Part shown: in pieces, positions 7,866 through 16,540 of the stretch
Numbering within the stretch: the stretch's first letter is position 1
Layout of the letters: each line of letters opens with the position of its first letter
Assembly: GCA_022839785.1 (NCBI GenBank)
Contig: JALHJW010000012.1
Span: 1-64,000 of the forward strand
From: Desulfovibrio sp.
GTDB taxonomy: Bacteria; Desulfobacterota; Desulfovibrionia; Desulfovibrionales; Desulfovibrionaceae
DNA: 64,000 nt
Reading direction: 5' to 3'
Program-made: the position numbers and the translations under genes
The notes under the pieces: model-generated
Database searches by the model: none
The model's input: the letters and a program-made list of their open reading frames with translations, nothing else
What the model was told of the DNA's origin: nothing

Positions 7866-8713
7866 GCGCCCCGGCCCGCGAACGCGCGGTCTTCCGCCGC
7901 GACCCGGCCCTGCCCGACCTGGACCTGCTGGACGCCACCTACGTCACCCACCGTTTCAGCCCGCACGCGCACGAAACTTACGCCATCGGCGTCTGCCTGG
8001 CCGGGGCCGAAGGCTTCAGCCACGGCCGGGGAAGCTACGTGCTCACGCCGGGCTGCGTGGCCACGCTCAATCCCGACGAGGTCCACACGGGCGAGGCTGC
8101 CGCGCCCGAAGGCTGGGAATACCGCATGTTCTACCCCCACCCGGACCTCGTGCGCCGCCTCCTGGGCCTGGAGGGCGACCCGCCGCCGCGCTTCGCCGCC
8201 CCCCTGACCGAGGACGCCGAGGCCTCGGCCGGACTGGCGCGGCTGCACGCCGCCCTGTGCGGCCCCTCCCGCCTGCCCCTGGACATGGCCCGGACCGCGC
8301 TCTTCACCGAGGCCTTCGCCGGACTCTTCCGCCGCCACGCGCGCCTCGCGTCCCCCCGCGACGCGGCGGCCGCTCCCGGCCTGCTGCGCGCCCGCGACCT
8401 GATGGCCCAGGACCCGGCCCGAGCCCTCTCCCTGGAGGAGCTGGCCGCCGTTGCCGGGCTCTCGCCCTGGCACTTCCTGCGCAGCTTCCGGGCGCGCTTC
8501 GGCCTCACGCCGCACGCCTTTTTGGTGCAGCGGCGCTGCTTCCTGGCCGCCCGGCTGCTGCGCGGCGGCACGCCCCCGGCCCAGGCCGCCCTGGAGGCGG
8601 GCTTCACGGACCAGAGCCACCTCACCCGCCACTTCAAGCGCATCTACGGCGCGCCCCCGGCCCGCTACGGCCGCGGCAATTTCGTACAAGAGGGGCCAGC
8701 CCCGGGCTGCTAG
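7862..8713 (+). CDS. AraC-family transcriptional regulator
   Basis: A 283-residue regulator: an N-terminal cupin-like effector domain (about 25-120, with the HAHETYAIGV segment typical of AraC arms) and a C-terminal double helix-turn-helix (about 175-275, with LSLEELAAVAGLSPWHFLRSF and then AALEAGFTDQSHLTRHFKR). The GTG start overlaps the stop of the MBL gene (GTGA). Nine bases downstream starts azlC, so the regulator probably controls the AzlCD exporter and perhaps its own operon; the arrangement AraC-azlC-azlD is common. The effector, possibly an amino acid, is inferred only. Confidence 0.9.
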   Translation: MSAPARERAVFRRDPALPDLDLLDATYVTHRFSPHAHETYAIGVCLAGAEGFSHGRGSYVLTPGCVATLNPDEVHTGEAAAPEGWEYRMFYPHPDLVRRLLGLEGDPPPRFAAPLTEDAEASAGLARLHAALCGPSRLPLDMARTALFTEAFAGLFRRHARLASPRDAAAAPGLLRARDLMAQDPARALSLEELAAVAGLSPWHFLRSFRARFGLTPHAFLVQRRCFLAARLLRGGTPPAQAALEAGFTDQSHLTRHFKRIYGAPPARYGRGNFVQEGPAPGC

Positions 8714-8722
8714 GCAGGGGCC

Positions 8723-9427
8723 ATGAACGACGCCTCCTACACCCTGGCCGGACTGCGCCGGGGCTTTTCCGACTGTCTCGCCCCGGCCCTCGGGGTCTTC
8801 GTCTACGGCCTCGTCTTCGGCGTGCTCTCCCGCCAGGCCGGGCTGTCCGACGCCCAGGCCCTGTGCATGAGCGCCTTCGTCTACGCCGGGGCCTCGCAGC
8901 TTCTGGCCATGGACCTCTGGGGACCGGGGCTGGACGTGGCCGCCGTGGTCCTCACCACCTTGGTGGTCAACCTGCGCCACGTGCTCATGGGCGCGGCCGT
9001 GGCCCCCTGGTGCGGCCCCCTCGGCCCGGCCCGGGCCTACGGCACGGTCTTCCTCATGGCGGACGAGAACTGGGCCACGTCCATGGCCGCCTACGCGCGC
9101 GGCGAGCGCGACTGGGCGCACATGGCGGGCGGCGGGCTGGCGGTCTGGAGCGCCTGGCTCCTGGCCACGGGCCTGGGCCGCCTGCTCACCGGCAATCTGG
9201 CCGATCCCGCGGCCCTGGGCCTCGACTTCGCCTTCACCGCGGTCTTCCTGGCCCTGCTCACGGGCTTCTGGCGCGGCCGCGCCGACCTGCCGCCCTGGCT
9301 CGTGGCCGGGGCGGCCTCCCTCGCCGTGTGGGCCTTCCTGCCGGGCAAGTGGTACATCCTGGCCGGGGGGCTGGCGGGCAGCCTGGCCGCGGCCCTGCGC
9401 CCGGCCCAGGGCAGGGGGGCGGCATGA
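8723..9427 (+). CDS. azlC: AzlC-type branched-chain amino acid exporter, large subunit
   Basis: A 234-residue inner membrane protein of the AzlC/YgaZ family, which exports branched-chain amino acids or methionine together with a small AzlD/YgaH partner. Signature segments include GVFVYGLVFGVLSRQAGLS near the start, YAGASQLLAMDLW and VVNLRHVLMGAAVAPW; about seven hydrophobic spans follow. An AGGGG site lies ahead of the ATG. It overlaps azlD by 4 bases (ATGA), as usual for this two-subunit system, and follows an AraC-family gene that may regulate it. Confidence 0.9.
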   Translation: MNDASYTLAGLRRGFSDCLAPALGVFVYGLVFGVLSRQAGLSDAQALCMSAFVYAGASQLLAMDLWGPGLDVAAVVLTTLVVNLRHVLMGAAVAPWCGPLGPARAYGTVFLMADENWATSMAAYARGERDWAHMAGGGLAVWSAWLLATGLGRLLTGNLADPAALGLDFAFTAVFLALLTGFWRGRADLPPWLVAGAASLAVWAFLPGKWYILAGGLAGSLAAALRPAQGRGAA

Positions 9428-9744
9428 TCCCGGAGGCCCTTTCCCCGGACGCCAGGGCCTGGCTGGCCATCGCGGGCATGGCCCTGGCCACCTACCTCAC
9501 GCGGGCCTCGGGCCTGCTCCTCTCCAGCCGCCTCAGCCTGGGGCCGCGCGGGCAGGCCTTCCTGGCCGCCCTGCCCGGCTCCATCCTCACGGCCATCGTG
9601 GCCCCGGCCGTGCTGGCCTCCGGCCCGGTCGAGGGGCTGGCCTCCCTGCTCACCGTGGCCGTGGCCGCGAAATGGCGGAACCTCCCCCTGGCCATGTTCG
9701 CCGGGGTGGCGGCGGTCTTCGCGTTGCGCCTGCTGCTCGTATAG
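9424..9744 (+). CDS. azlD: AzlD-type exporter, small subunit
   Basis: A 106-residue membrane protein with about four spans and the AzlD/YgaH signature: a TYLTRASG segment near the N-terminus and ALPGSILTAIVAPAVL in the middle. It is the obligatory small partner of AzlC. The ATG is the one overlapping the azlC stop; longer open frames in the same phase run back through azlC and the AraC gene and are not real. No T-run hairpin was seen after the stop. Confidence 0.9.
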   Translation: MIPEALSPDARAWLAIAGMALATYLTRASGLLLSSRLSLGPRGQAFLAALPGSILTAIVAPAVLASGPVEGLASLLTVAVAAKWRNLPLAMFAGVAAVFALRLLLV

Positions 9745-9884
9745 AAAAAGGTCAGGAAACGAAAAGCGGGCGCCGGCCTTTGCCCGCGACGAGGCCTCGC
9801 CTCGAACCCGTTCGGCTTGCCAAGGCGCGCGCCCTTCCGTTACACAGGGGGATGCAGGGGGGGAGTCCTGCACGGGGAGAGCGC

Positions 9885-10760
9885 ATGGCCGAGGACGTCC
9901 GCACGAGCAAGGAAGACATCAAGACCATCCGGGAACACGTGGCCCGGGCCAAGGCCTATTCCGGCCGCCTGGACGTGCTGAAGACCCTGGACGCCCTGGT
10001 GGACGCCCTTGAACTGTTCACCGTCACCCAGATCGTGGGCCGCGAGAAGTTCGAAATCTCCATCCTCATCGACGAGGTCCTGCGCACCCTGGCCGCCATG
10101 CCCCAGCTCAAGGCCCTCTTCCCCAACGGCGCCAGCCTGGCCAAGGGCCAGGAGAAGCAGATGCTGGCCCGGCTGGCCGCCATCCGGGACCGCATCCGGA
10201 CGGCCATCGAGAAGGCCGAGTACGAGAAGACCTACGCCTACAAGGTGTCCATCGACCAGGCCCTGATCGAGGCCATGCGTCTGGCGCAGGAGGGACAGAC
10301 GGACCAGGCGCGCGTCGCCTTCCGCAAGGCCGCGGACCGCTTCGTCTCCGAACCCGGCCTGCTGCAGGACGTGGGCGCGCGCATGATCCGCTGCGGCATG
10401 GTCCAGGAGTCCGTCGAGTACCTGGAGCAGGCCATCAAGACCGACCCCAAGGACCCCCGGCCCTACGGCCATCTGGTCATGGCCCTGGAGGGACTGGGCG
10501 AGGTGGAGAAGGCCCTGGAGATCACCAAGGACGCCCTGCGCAACTTCGGCCCCAACGACCGCACCTACACCATCATGGCCCGCCTGCACCTCAAGCTCAA
10601 GCAGTGGGACGAGGCCTTCGACATGGCCTCGGCCGCCCTGGACCTCAACCCCTTCGCCAAGGAGGCGCAGAAGATCGCGGACAAGGTCAAGCCCCGCATC
10701 TTCAGCAAGACCGCCGACGGCAAGGTCCAGGACAAGAAGACCTACACCTTCAACCTGTAG
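9885..10760 (+). CDS. TPR-repeat cytoplasmic protein
   Basis: A 291-residue soluble protein. Residues 1-110 form a charged helical domain of unknown type; from about 120 to 265 there are tetratricopeptide repeats (A..A...G....A...F..A pattern, e.g. GMVQESVEYLEQAIKTDP and GEVEKALEITKDAL). The tail IFSKTADGKVQDKKTYTFNL is conserved-looking and polar. It has no signal peptide or membrane span. TPR proteins are binding scaffolds; the partner is not indicated by context, because the gene stands alone between azlD and the converging glycan operon. The ATG follows GGGGAGAGCGC. Confidence 0.75.
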   Translation: MAEDVRTSKEDIKTIREHVARAKAYSGRLDVLKTLDALVDALELFTVTQIVGREKFEISILIDEVLRTLAAMPQLKALFPNGASLAKGQEKQMLARLAAIRDRIRTAIEKAEYEKTYAYKVSIDQALIEAMRLAQEGQTDQARVAFRKAADRFVSEPGLLQDVGARMIRCGMVQESVEYLEQAIKTDPKDPRPYGHLVMALEGLGEVEKALEITKDALRNFGPNDRTYTIMARLHLKLKQWDEAFDMASAALDLNPFAKEAQKIADKVKPRIFSKTADGKVQDKKTYTFNL

Positions 10761-10799
10761 GCGGCGCCGGGACGCCCGGGGCGCGACGACGCGCCGCGC

Positions 10800-11792
10800 T
10801 CAGCCGCGCGGCCGGGTGAAGGGCGTGCCCGCCGCCGCGATGCGCGCCTCGGCCAGGGCCAGGGCGCACAGACAGCAGGCCAGGGCCAGCCAGGCCCCGG
10901 ACGCCCCCAGGACCCAGCCCAGCCCCCCGCACAGGAGGGTGAGCGCGATGAAGCGCAGGGACACGGCGTCGTGCCCCAGCCCGGCGCGCATCAGACGCTG
11001 GTAGACGTGGCTGTGGTGGGCCTCGAAGATGTTCTCCCGCCGCAGGAACCTGCGGCAGATGGTGTAGACTGCGTCGCCGAAGAAGGGCAGCCCGGCCGCC
11101 AGGACCGGCCAGTCGAAGCCGGGCCGGGCCGCGGAGTCGAGGAGGACGGCGGCCAGGAGCAGGCCGAGCGCCGTGCTGCCCACGTCGCCCATGAAGATGC
11201 GCGCCGGATGCCAGTTGAGCAGCAAAAAGCCCAGGAGCGTTCCGGCCAGCCCCCACCACAGCGGCGCGGCGAAGGCCGCCCCGGCGAGCAGGAGCAGCAC
11301 CGCCGCCACCCCGCCCGCGAAACCGTCCATGCCGTCCAGGAAGTTGGTGAAATTGACGATGGCCGTGACCGTGACCACGCACAGGAGCATGGCCGGGAGC
11401 AGCGGCATGACGTCCAGGAGCGGCAGGGGCGGCCCCAGCCAGAGGACCAGTCCCGCGGCCGCGGCGAGCTGCGCCAGATAGCGCGTCAGGCGCGGCAGCC
11501 CCCTGCGGTCGTCCAGCCAGCCGACGACGGCCAGGGGACCGACCGTGAGCAGCAGGCCCAGGGGATGGGGCCGGGCGGCCTCGGGCGCGAGGAGCAGGAG
11601 CAGCCCGCAGAGCGCGGCGAAGGCCAGCAGGAAGCCCAGCCCGCCCCCGCGCGGCGTGGGCCGGGTGTGGGAGCTGCGGTGGCAGGGCATGTCGAGCAGG
11701 CTGCGCGCGGCCCAGATCAGCACCAGCCGCGTGGCCGCGAAGCCGAAAATCACGCCCAGGGCGAGCAGGCCGAGCCCGAGGGGCCAGTTCAT
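10800..11792 (-). CDS. MraY/WecA-family phosphoglycosyltransferase
   Basis: A 330-residue polytopic membrane enzyme (about ten spans) that transfers a sugar-1-phosphate from a UDP-sugar to undecaprenyl phosphate, the first step of a surface glycan. The family motifs are visible: RSSHTRPTPRGGG (about 39-51), GWLDDR (about 91-96), NFTNFLDGMDG (about 147-157) and ARIFMGDVGS (about 198-207). The closest match in type is WbpL, which works with an epimerase of the preceding kind, rather than peptidoglycan MraY. It is the last gene of a five-gene operon whose members overlap by 4 to 8 bases; its start overlaps the epimerase stop (ATGA). Confidence 0.88.
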   Translation of the reverse strand: MNWPLGLGLLALGVIFGFAATRLVLIWAARSLLDMPCHRSSHTRPTPRGGGLGFLLAFAALCGLLLLLAPEAARPHPLGLLLTVGPLAVVGWLDDRRGLPRLTRYLAQLAAAAGLVLWLGPPLPLLDVMPLLPAMLLCVVTVTAIVNFTNFLDGMDGFAGGVAAVLLLLAGAAFAAPLWWGLAGTLLGFLLLNWHPARIFMGDVGSTALGLLLAAVLLDSAARPGFDWPVLAAGLPFFGDAVYTICRRFLRRENIFEAHHSHVYQRLMRAGLGHDAVSLRFIALTLLCGGLGWVLGASGAWLALACCLCALALAEARIAAAGTPFTRPRG

Positions 11793-12751
11793 GCCGCCTC
11801 CCCGGCCGCCACGGCCCGCGCCGTGTCGCGCACGCCCTGCAGCGCGTCCACCTCGGGCGCGTAGCCCAGCTCCCTCCGGATGGCCGCGTCATCGACGCAA
11901 AGATCGCCCAGCACCCGGCGCGCGGCCGCGCCCCTACCCAGACAGGCCGCGGCCAGACGCAGCAGGACGGGCGGCACGGGCAGCAGCCGGACCGGGCGGC
12001 CCAGCCCCTCGGCGATCAGGCGCACGAGGCCGGCCGTGGACAGGTCCTGGCCGTCGCGCAGCAGGTAGGCGCGGCCGGCGGCCTCGGGCCGCTCGCAGGC
12101 CAGGGCCAGGGCCAGGGCCAGATTGTCCACGTGCAGCAGGCTGCGCCGGTTGCGCACCAGGCCGAAGGGCAGCGGGAGGCCGCGCTCCACGGCCCGCACC
12201 AGCCGGGCGAAGTTGGCGCGCACGCCCGGCCCGTGGACCAGCGGGGGCCTGAGCGCCACGGCCTGCATGCCGCCCGCGCGGGCCAGGGCGAAGAGCCCCT
12301 CCTCGGCCTCCAGCTTGCTCCGGGCGTAGGGGTCCTGGGGCGCGGGGCGGTCCGCCTCGGTGAAGGGACGCCCGGGCGGCGAGTTCTCGCCCATGACCTT
12401 GACCGTGCTGGCGAAGACGAAGCGCCGCGTCCCGGCCTCGGCCGCGGCGCGGGCCAGGGCCAAGGTCAGGTCGCGGTTGGCGGCGCGGTGCGCGGCCAGG
12501 GGGTCGGCCGCGTCCTCCCGCATGCGGTGCACGCGGGCCGCGAGGTGGATCACGGCGTCCATCCCCGCGAAGAGGCCGGGAGCGGCCCCGGCGAGGTCGC
12601 CGCAGACCGCCTCGCGCACGCCGGACGGCAGGGCCGCCCCGGCCGCGCGCACCAGCCCGAAGACCTCGTGGCCGCGCCGCACGAGACGGCGGCACACGGC
12701 CCGGCCCACGAAACCGGCGGCTCCGGTGACGGCGATGCGCAGGGCGGACAT
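11789..12751 (-). CDS. NAD-dependent sugar epimerase/reductase
   Basis: A 320-residue short-chain dehydrogenase of the extended (epimerase) type. The nucleotide-binding motif is TGAAGFVGRAV (about 9-19), the catalytic region contains ASTVKVMGE (about 119-127) and the YxxxK pair in PYARSKLEAE. Proteins of this kind next to a WecA/WbpL-type transferase usually make the nucleotide-activated deoxyhexosamine donor that the transferase uses (WbpV-like); this is inference from context. The ATG used overlaps the stop of the preceding glycosyltransferase; a start four codons earlier exists but has no advantage. Confidence 0.85.
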   Translation of the reverse strand: MSALRIAVTGAAGFVGRAVCRRLVRRGHEVFGLVRAAGAALPSGVREAVCGDLAGAAPGLFAGMDAVIHLAARVHRMREDAADPLAAHRAANRDLTLALARAAAEAGTRRFVFASTVKVMGENSPPGRPFTEADRPAPQDPYARSKLEAEEGLFALARAGGMQAVALRPPLVHGPGVRANFARLVRAVERGLPLPFGLVRNRRSLLHVDNLALALALACERPEAAGRAYLLRDGQDLSTAGLVRLIAEGLGRPVRLLPVPPVLLRLAAACLGRGAAARRVLGDLCVDDAAIRRELGYAPEVDALQGVRDTARAVAAGEAA

Positions 12752-13920
12752 CAGGCAGGCCACCTCCCCTGAAACAGCGTGCGGTAGACCGCGAAGGTGC
12801 CCGCGGCCACGGCCTCCTTGGAGAAGACCGTCTCGGCCAGCTCGCGGCTGCGCGCGCCCATGCGGGCGCGCAGCGCGGGGTCGCGCGCCAGCGTCGCGAT
12901 GGCCCCGGCCAGGGCGGCGGGGTCGCGCGCCGGGACGAGCAGCCCGTTCTCGCCGTGGCGGCAGATCTCGCGGCAGCCCGGCACGTCCGTGGCCACCAGG
13001 GGCAGCCCGGCTGCCGCGGCCTCGATGAGCGAGAGCGGCAGCCCCTCGCGGTACGAGGGCAGGCAGGCCACGTGGCAGGAGGCCAGCAGCTCCGGGATGT
13101 CCTCGCGGCGGCCGAGCCAGCGCAGGCCGTGGCTGCCGTCCCAGCCGCGCAGGACGTCCCCGGGGATGGCCGCGGGGTTCTTGTCGTCGGGCTCGCCCGC
13201 CAGCAGGAATTCCAGGCCCAGGCCCGCGCCCGCCAACTGCCGCGCGGCCTCGGCCAGCTCGCCGATACCCTTGTCCCAGAGCATGCGCGAGTGGGTCAGG
13301 ACGCGCAGCGGCGGCGCGGGCGACGGCGGCGCGGGCGCGAAGCGGCTCGTGTCCACCCCGGAGCCGGGCACGACGAAGATCTGCTCCGGCTGCAGCAGCC
13401 CCTGACGCACGAGGTCGGAGCGGTCGTCCGGGTTCTGGACGATGGCCGAGACCCGGGGCTGGCCGCGCAGGAAGAGGCGGTACCAGAGCCTGACCAGGAG
13501 CCGCAGCGCCGCGCGCGCGGCCCCGCCGCCGGTGAAGACGTAGCCCATGCCCGCCACCGCGGCGACCACGCGCGGCGCCCGGGCCAGACGCGCGGCCAGC
13601 GCGCCGTAGAGGATGGGCTTGAGGGCCACGAGGTGCGCCAGATCCGGCCGCACCTCGCGCATCACCCGCGCCAGGGCGCGCACCGCGCCGGTCTCGCGCA
13701 GGGGGTTCATGCCCCGCCGGTCGAAGGGCACGGGATGCAGCGCGAAGCCCTCGGCCGCGATGGCCGGGCCGCCCCGCCCCACGGCCGCGGCCACGTGGAC
13801 CTCGGCCCCGGCGTCGCGGCAGGCGCGGGCCAGGTGCAGGCGGTGGGAAAGGAAATAATAGTCCTCCGCCACCACGAAGAGGAGGCGCGGGCGCGAGGGG
13901 GAGGAGGCGGATGCCGTCAT
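12751..13920 (-). CDS. Glycosyltransferase family 4
   Basis: A 389-residue GT-B fold glycosyltransferase. The N-terminal domain has a typical acceptor-side pattern (ARPRLLFVVAEDYYFLSHRL-like start) and the C-terminal domain carries the GT4 nucleotide-sugar motif SYREGLPLSLIEAAAAGLPLV (key EGxxxxxxE) followed by TDVPGCREI and NGLLVPARD. It resembles transferases that add the second sugar in O-antigen or capsule repeat units. It overlaps its neighbours by 4 bases on the downstream side (one ATGA) and 4 bases upstream, supporting translational coupling with the rest of the glycan operon. Confidence 0.87.
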   Translation of the reverse strand: MTASASSPSRPRLLFVVAEDYYFLSHRLHLARACRDAGAEVHVAAAVGRGGPAIAAEGFALHPVPFDRRGMNPLRETGAVRALARVMREVRPDLAHLVALKPILYGALAARLARAPRVVAAVAGMGYVFTGGGAARAALRLLVRLWYRLFLRGQPRVSAIVQNPDDRSDLVRQGLLQPEQIFVVPGSGVDTSRFAPAPPSPAPPLRVLTHSRMLWDKGIGELAEAARQLAGAGLGLEFLLAGEPDDKNPAAIPGDVLRGWDGSHGLRWLGRREDIPELLASCHVACLPSYREGLPLSLIEAAAAGLPLVATDVPGCREICRHGENGLLVPARDPAALAGAIATLARDPALRARMGARSRELAETVFSKEAVAAGTFAVYRTLFQGRWPA

Positions 13921-14588
13921 GCGGAACGTCCCGGCAGCAGCAGGATGCGGGTGCGGGGAGCGGCGTCCCGCGCCCCGGAAAGTCGCCCGACTAATGCCTG
14001 CAAATCCTCCGGGGTGTCAACATCGGGCCAGGGCGGGAGCAGGGCCGGGTCCAGGCCCAGGCTCCGCAGCCGGACCAGGAGCGCGGCCAGGGTCCCGGAG
14101 CTGCTCCAGGGAAGGTCCGCGAAGACGTCCGCGCGCCAGGCCGAGGCCGCGAATCCCACGCACCAGAAGCCTCCGTCCGGGCTCGGGGCGAGCACGGCCG
14201 GACGCGCGCCGAGCAGCGCGAAGGCCTGGTCGAGACGCCCCGGCGGGACGTCCGGGGCGTCGCTGCCCATGAGCAGGACCCGCCCCGCGCCCGCCGTAAA
14301 GGCGCGGGCGAAGGCCCGGGCCATGCGCTCGCCAAGCCCCTCCCCCTCCTGGGGCGCGTACCCTGGCCCAGGCCCCAGCCAGGCGGCCACGTCCGCCTCC
14401 CGGCCGGGCGGGTCGCAGGCCACGGTCAGGGGCGCGCCGCTCCGCCGGGCGACGTCGAGGCAGTCCCCGGCCATGGCGCGGTAGAGGGCGGCGGCGCGCT
14501 CCGGGCCCAGGGACGCGGCCAGCCGCGTCTTGACCCGGCCGGGCTCGGGCAGCCTGACGAAGAGGATCAGGCGGCGGTCGTCAGCCAC
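13917..14588 (-). CDS. DUF2064 / TIGR04282-type glycosyltransferase
   Basis: A 223-residue protein of the GT-A-like DUF2064 family, annotated in TIGRFAMs as an arsenosugar biosynthesis glycosyltransferase because of its frequent pairing with a TIGR04283 enzyme. Visible motifs: FVRLPEPGRVKTRLA at the start (nucleotide-sugar binding), LLMGSDAPDVP (about 104-114, DxD-like) and SPDGGFWCVGF. No arsenic methyltransferase gene occurs here, so the arsenic link should be treated with caution; a role in modifying the glycan or a lipid made by this operon is equally possible. It overlaps both neighbours (8 and 4 bases). Confidence 0.82.
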   Translation of the reverse strand: MADDRRLILFVRLPEPGRVKTRLAASLGPERAAALYRAMAGDCLDVARRSGAPLTVACDPPGREADVAAWLGPGPGYAPQEGEGLGERMARAFARAFTAGAGRVLLMGSDAPDVPPGRLDQAFALLGARPAVLAPSPDGGFWCVGFAASAWRADVFADLPWSSSGTLAALLVRLRSLGLDPALLPPWPDVDTPEDLQALVGRLSGARDAAPRTRILLLPGRSA

Positions 14589-15369
14589 GGCCGTCCCCGC
14601 CGCTCCCGGAGGCCGGGCCGTAGAAGCGCGCCAGCCGCCGCGCGGGCACGCCCAGCGACCAGAGCGCCAGCAGCGCCCAGTTGCGCAGGGTGCAGCGGAC
14701 CGCGCCCTCCCGCTCCCAGCGCCGCGCCGAGGCGCGCACGGCCTGGCGCAGGATGCGGGGCCGCAGTCCGGCCCGGGCGAGCCGCAGGGCCATGTCCACG
14801 TCCTCCATCAGGGGCAGGTCGGCGAAGCCGCCCAGACGCTGGAACTCCGCGCGCGGCAGGAAGAGCGCCTGGTCGCCGTAGGGCAGGCCGAAGAGGCGGC
14901 TGCGCAGCGTGGCCGCGGCGGCGATCAGGGTCAGGGCCGGGGAGCGCCGGGACGATTCCACGGCCAGGGAGAAGGCCCCGGCCCGCGCGCCCCGCGCCAG
15001 GGCCGCCTCGATGGCGGCGAAGGCGTCCTCGGGCAGCAGGGCGTCGGCGTGCAGGAAGAGCAGGATGTCGCCCCGCGCCTGGGCCGCGCCCGCGTTCATC
15101 TGCCGCGCCCGGCCGCACGGCGCGGCGAGGCCGCGCAGGGCCGCCAGCCCCGGCGGCGGGACGGCGGGCAGCGCGGCCAGGGTCGAGCCCGCGGGGTCGC
15201 CGTCCACGACCAGCGCCTCCACCCGCGCGCCCGCCAGAAGCGCGGCCCGGCCCGCGGCGGCGAGGGTCCGCCCGATGCCCGCGGCCTCGCGCAGGACGGG
15301 CGTCACCAGACTGAAGCGCGGTGCGGGGGCTTCCAGGGCGGGCGCGGTCGTGGCATACTCTGCGGGCAT
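14581..15369 (-). CDS. TIGR04283-type glycosyltransferase family 2
   Basis: A 262-residue GT2 enzyme. Seen: SLVTPVLREAAGI (nucleotide binding), VVDGDPAGST, the DxD-type segment LFLHADALLP, GDQALFLPRAEF and MEDVDMALRL (catalytic ED), and a basic C-terminal helix. The pair with the DUF2064 gene is the arrangement called arsenosugar biosynthesis glycosyltransferases. It is the first gene of the five-gene glycan operon. The start ATG lies only 27 bases from the start of the divergent flavin-protein gene, so promoter elements must overlap coding sequence, or translation starts further in; the ribosome site is weak. Confidence 0.83.
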   Translation of the reverse strand: MPAEYATTAPALEAPAPRFSLVTPVLREAAGIGRTLAAAGRAALLAGARVEALVVDGDPAGSTLAALPAVPPPGLAALRGLAAPCGRARQMNAGAAQARGDILLFLHADALLPEDAFAAIEAALARGARAGAFSLAVESSRRSPALTLIAAAATLRSRLFGLPYGDQALFLPRAEFQRLGGFADLPLMEDVDMALRLARAGLRPRILRQAVRASARRWEREGAVRCTLRNWALLALWSLGVPARRLARFYGPASGSGGDGRG

Positions 15370-15396
15370 CGCACTGCCTACAACGAGGAGAAGACA

Positions 15397-15876
15397 ATGC
15401 GCAAGGCGCAACGGGAAGTCACGGACCCCAAGGCCGTCGAGGCGCTGCTGGCGCGCGGCAAGGTCATCCATCTGGCCCTCAACCGGGACGGCGCTCCCTA
15501 CGTCGTGCCCATGAACTACGGCGTCAAGGACGGCGTCATCTACCTGCACTGCGCCAAGGAGGGGACCCGGCTCGACCTTCTGCGCGCGGATGGGCGCGTG
15601 GGCTTCTCCGTGGTCGTGAACTACGCCCTGCGCGCCAACGTCCAGGGCTGCGAGTCCACGGCCCACTACGCCTCGGTCTGCGGCGCGGGCACGGCCCGCG
15701 TGGTCGAGGACCCGGCCGAGAAGCGCCTGGGCCTTGAGATCATCGCCGCCCAGGTCGCGCCCCTGGCCGGGCGCGATTTTCCCGAGAAGGTCGTGGACGC
15801 GACCTGCGTCCTGGCCGTCACCCCCGAGCGCCTGTCCGGCAAGCAGAACCCGCCGCCCCCAGCGGCGCAGGGATGA
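15397..15876 (+). CDS. Pyridoxamine 5'-phosphate oxidase-like flavin protein
   Basis: A 159-residue split-barrel protein of the PNPOx/NimA-like family. Seen: GKVIHLALNRDGAPYVVPMNYGV (FMN-binding strand pair), YLHCAKEGTRLDLLRADGRV and the later SVCGAGTARVVED. Such proteins bind FMN or F420 and act as small reductases, including nitroimidazole resistance; the substrate is unknown. Probable ribosome site GAGGAG lies 8 bases before the ATG. It heads a plus-strand run: its stop overlaps the LysE start (ATGA). Confidence 0.85.
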   Translation: MRKAQREVTDPKAVEALLARGKVIHLALNRDGAPYVVPMNYGVKDGVIYLHCAKEGTRLDLLRADGRVGFSVVVNYALRANVQGCESTAHYASVCGAGTARVVEDPAEKRLGLEIIAAQVAPLAGRDFPEKVVDATCVLAVTPERLSGKQNPPPPAAQG

Positions 15877-16517
15877 TCCAGGAGGTCCTGCCGGTCTTCG
15901 GCAAGGCCCTGCTGACGGGCCTGTGCGTGGCCGTGCCCGTGGGGCCGGTGGGGCTTTACTGCGTGCACCGCTCGCTCTTCGCGGACCGCGCCACGGGCCT
16001 CGCCTGCGGCCTGGGCATGGCCCTGGCCGACGCCTCCTACGCCGCAGTGGCGGCCTTCGGCCTGACCTTCGTCTCGGGTTTCCTCACCGGCCATGAACTC
16101 TGGTTCAGGCTCGTCGGCGGCCTCTTCCTGCTGCTGCTCGCCCGGCGCATGCACGGCGAGCAGCCCCCCGGACGCGAGGTGCGGCCCGTGCCCCACCGCC
16201 TGGCCGGGACGCTGCTGCAGACCTACGCCCTGACCGCGGCCAACCCGGCCACCATCCTGGCCTTCGCCGTGCTCTTCGCGGGGCTGGGGCTGGGCGCGCG
16301 GGGCGGCCACGCCGGGCACGCCCTGGCCGCCACCCTCGGCGTCTTCCTGGGCTCCTTCTGCTGGTGGCCCGCCCTGGTCTTCGGCGGCGCGGGGCTGCGC
16401 CGCCGCCTGCGGGACCGCCTGGAACGGGTGCGCCGCGTCGCGGCCCTGGTCATCGCGGGCTTCGGGGTCGCGGCCCTGGCCGGGGCGCTCCGCTCCCTGC
16501 TCGCCGCCCCGGCCTGA
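15873..16517 (+). CDS. LysE/RhtB-family exporter
   Basis: A 214-residue inner membrane protein of the LysE superfamily, which exports amino acids or related metabolites. It shows the N-terminal LCVAVPVGPVGLYCVHRSL motif, then GLACGLGMALADASYAAVAA, and about six hydrophobic spans with a NPATILAFAVLFAGLG segment in the second half. It overlaps the flavin-protein gene by 4 bases and is followed after 23 bases by an SGNH hydrolase gene. Substrate is not inferable beyond the family; a threonine aldolase and an EamA transporter downstream suggest amino acid traffic. Confidence 0.87.
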   Translation: MIQEVLPVFGKALLTGLCVAVPVGPVGLYCVHRSLFADRATGLACGLGMALADASYAAVAAFGLTFVSGFLTGHELWFRLVGGLFLLLLARRMHGEQPPGREVRPVPHRLAGTLLQTYALTAANPATILAFAVLFAGLGLGARGGHAGHALAATLGVFLGSFCWWPALVFGGAGLRRRLRDRLERVRRVAALVIAGFGVAALAGALRSLLAAPA

Positions 16518-16540
16518 ACCCCTTTTCCCGGAGGTCTTCC

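Noticed and set aside
13917..15369. The DUF2064/TIGR04283 pair as an arsenic-detoxification cluster
   Set aside because: No ArsM, ArsR, ArsB or other arsenic gene is present; the operon otherwise makes surface glycan.
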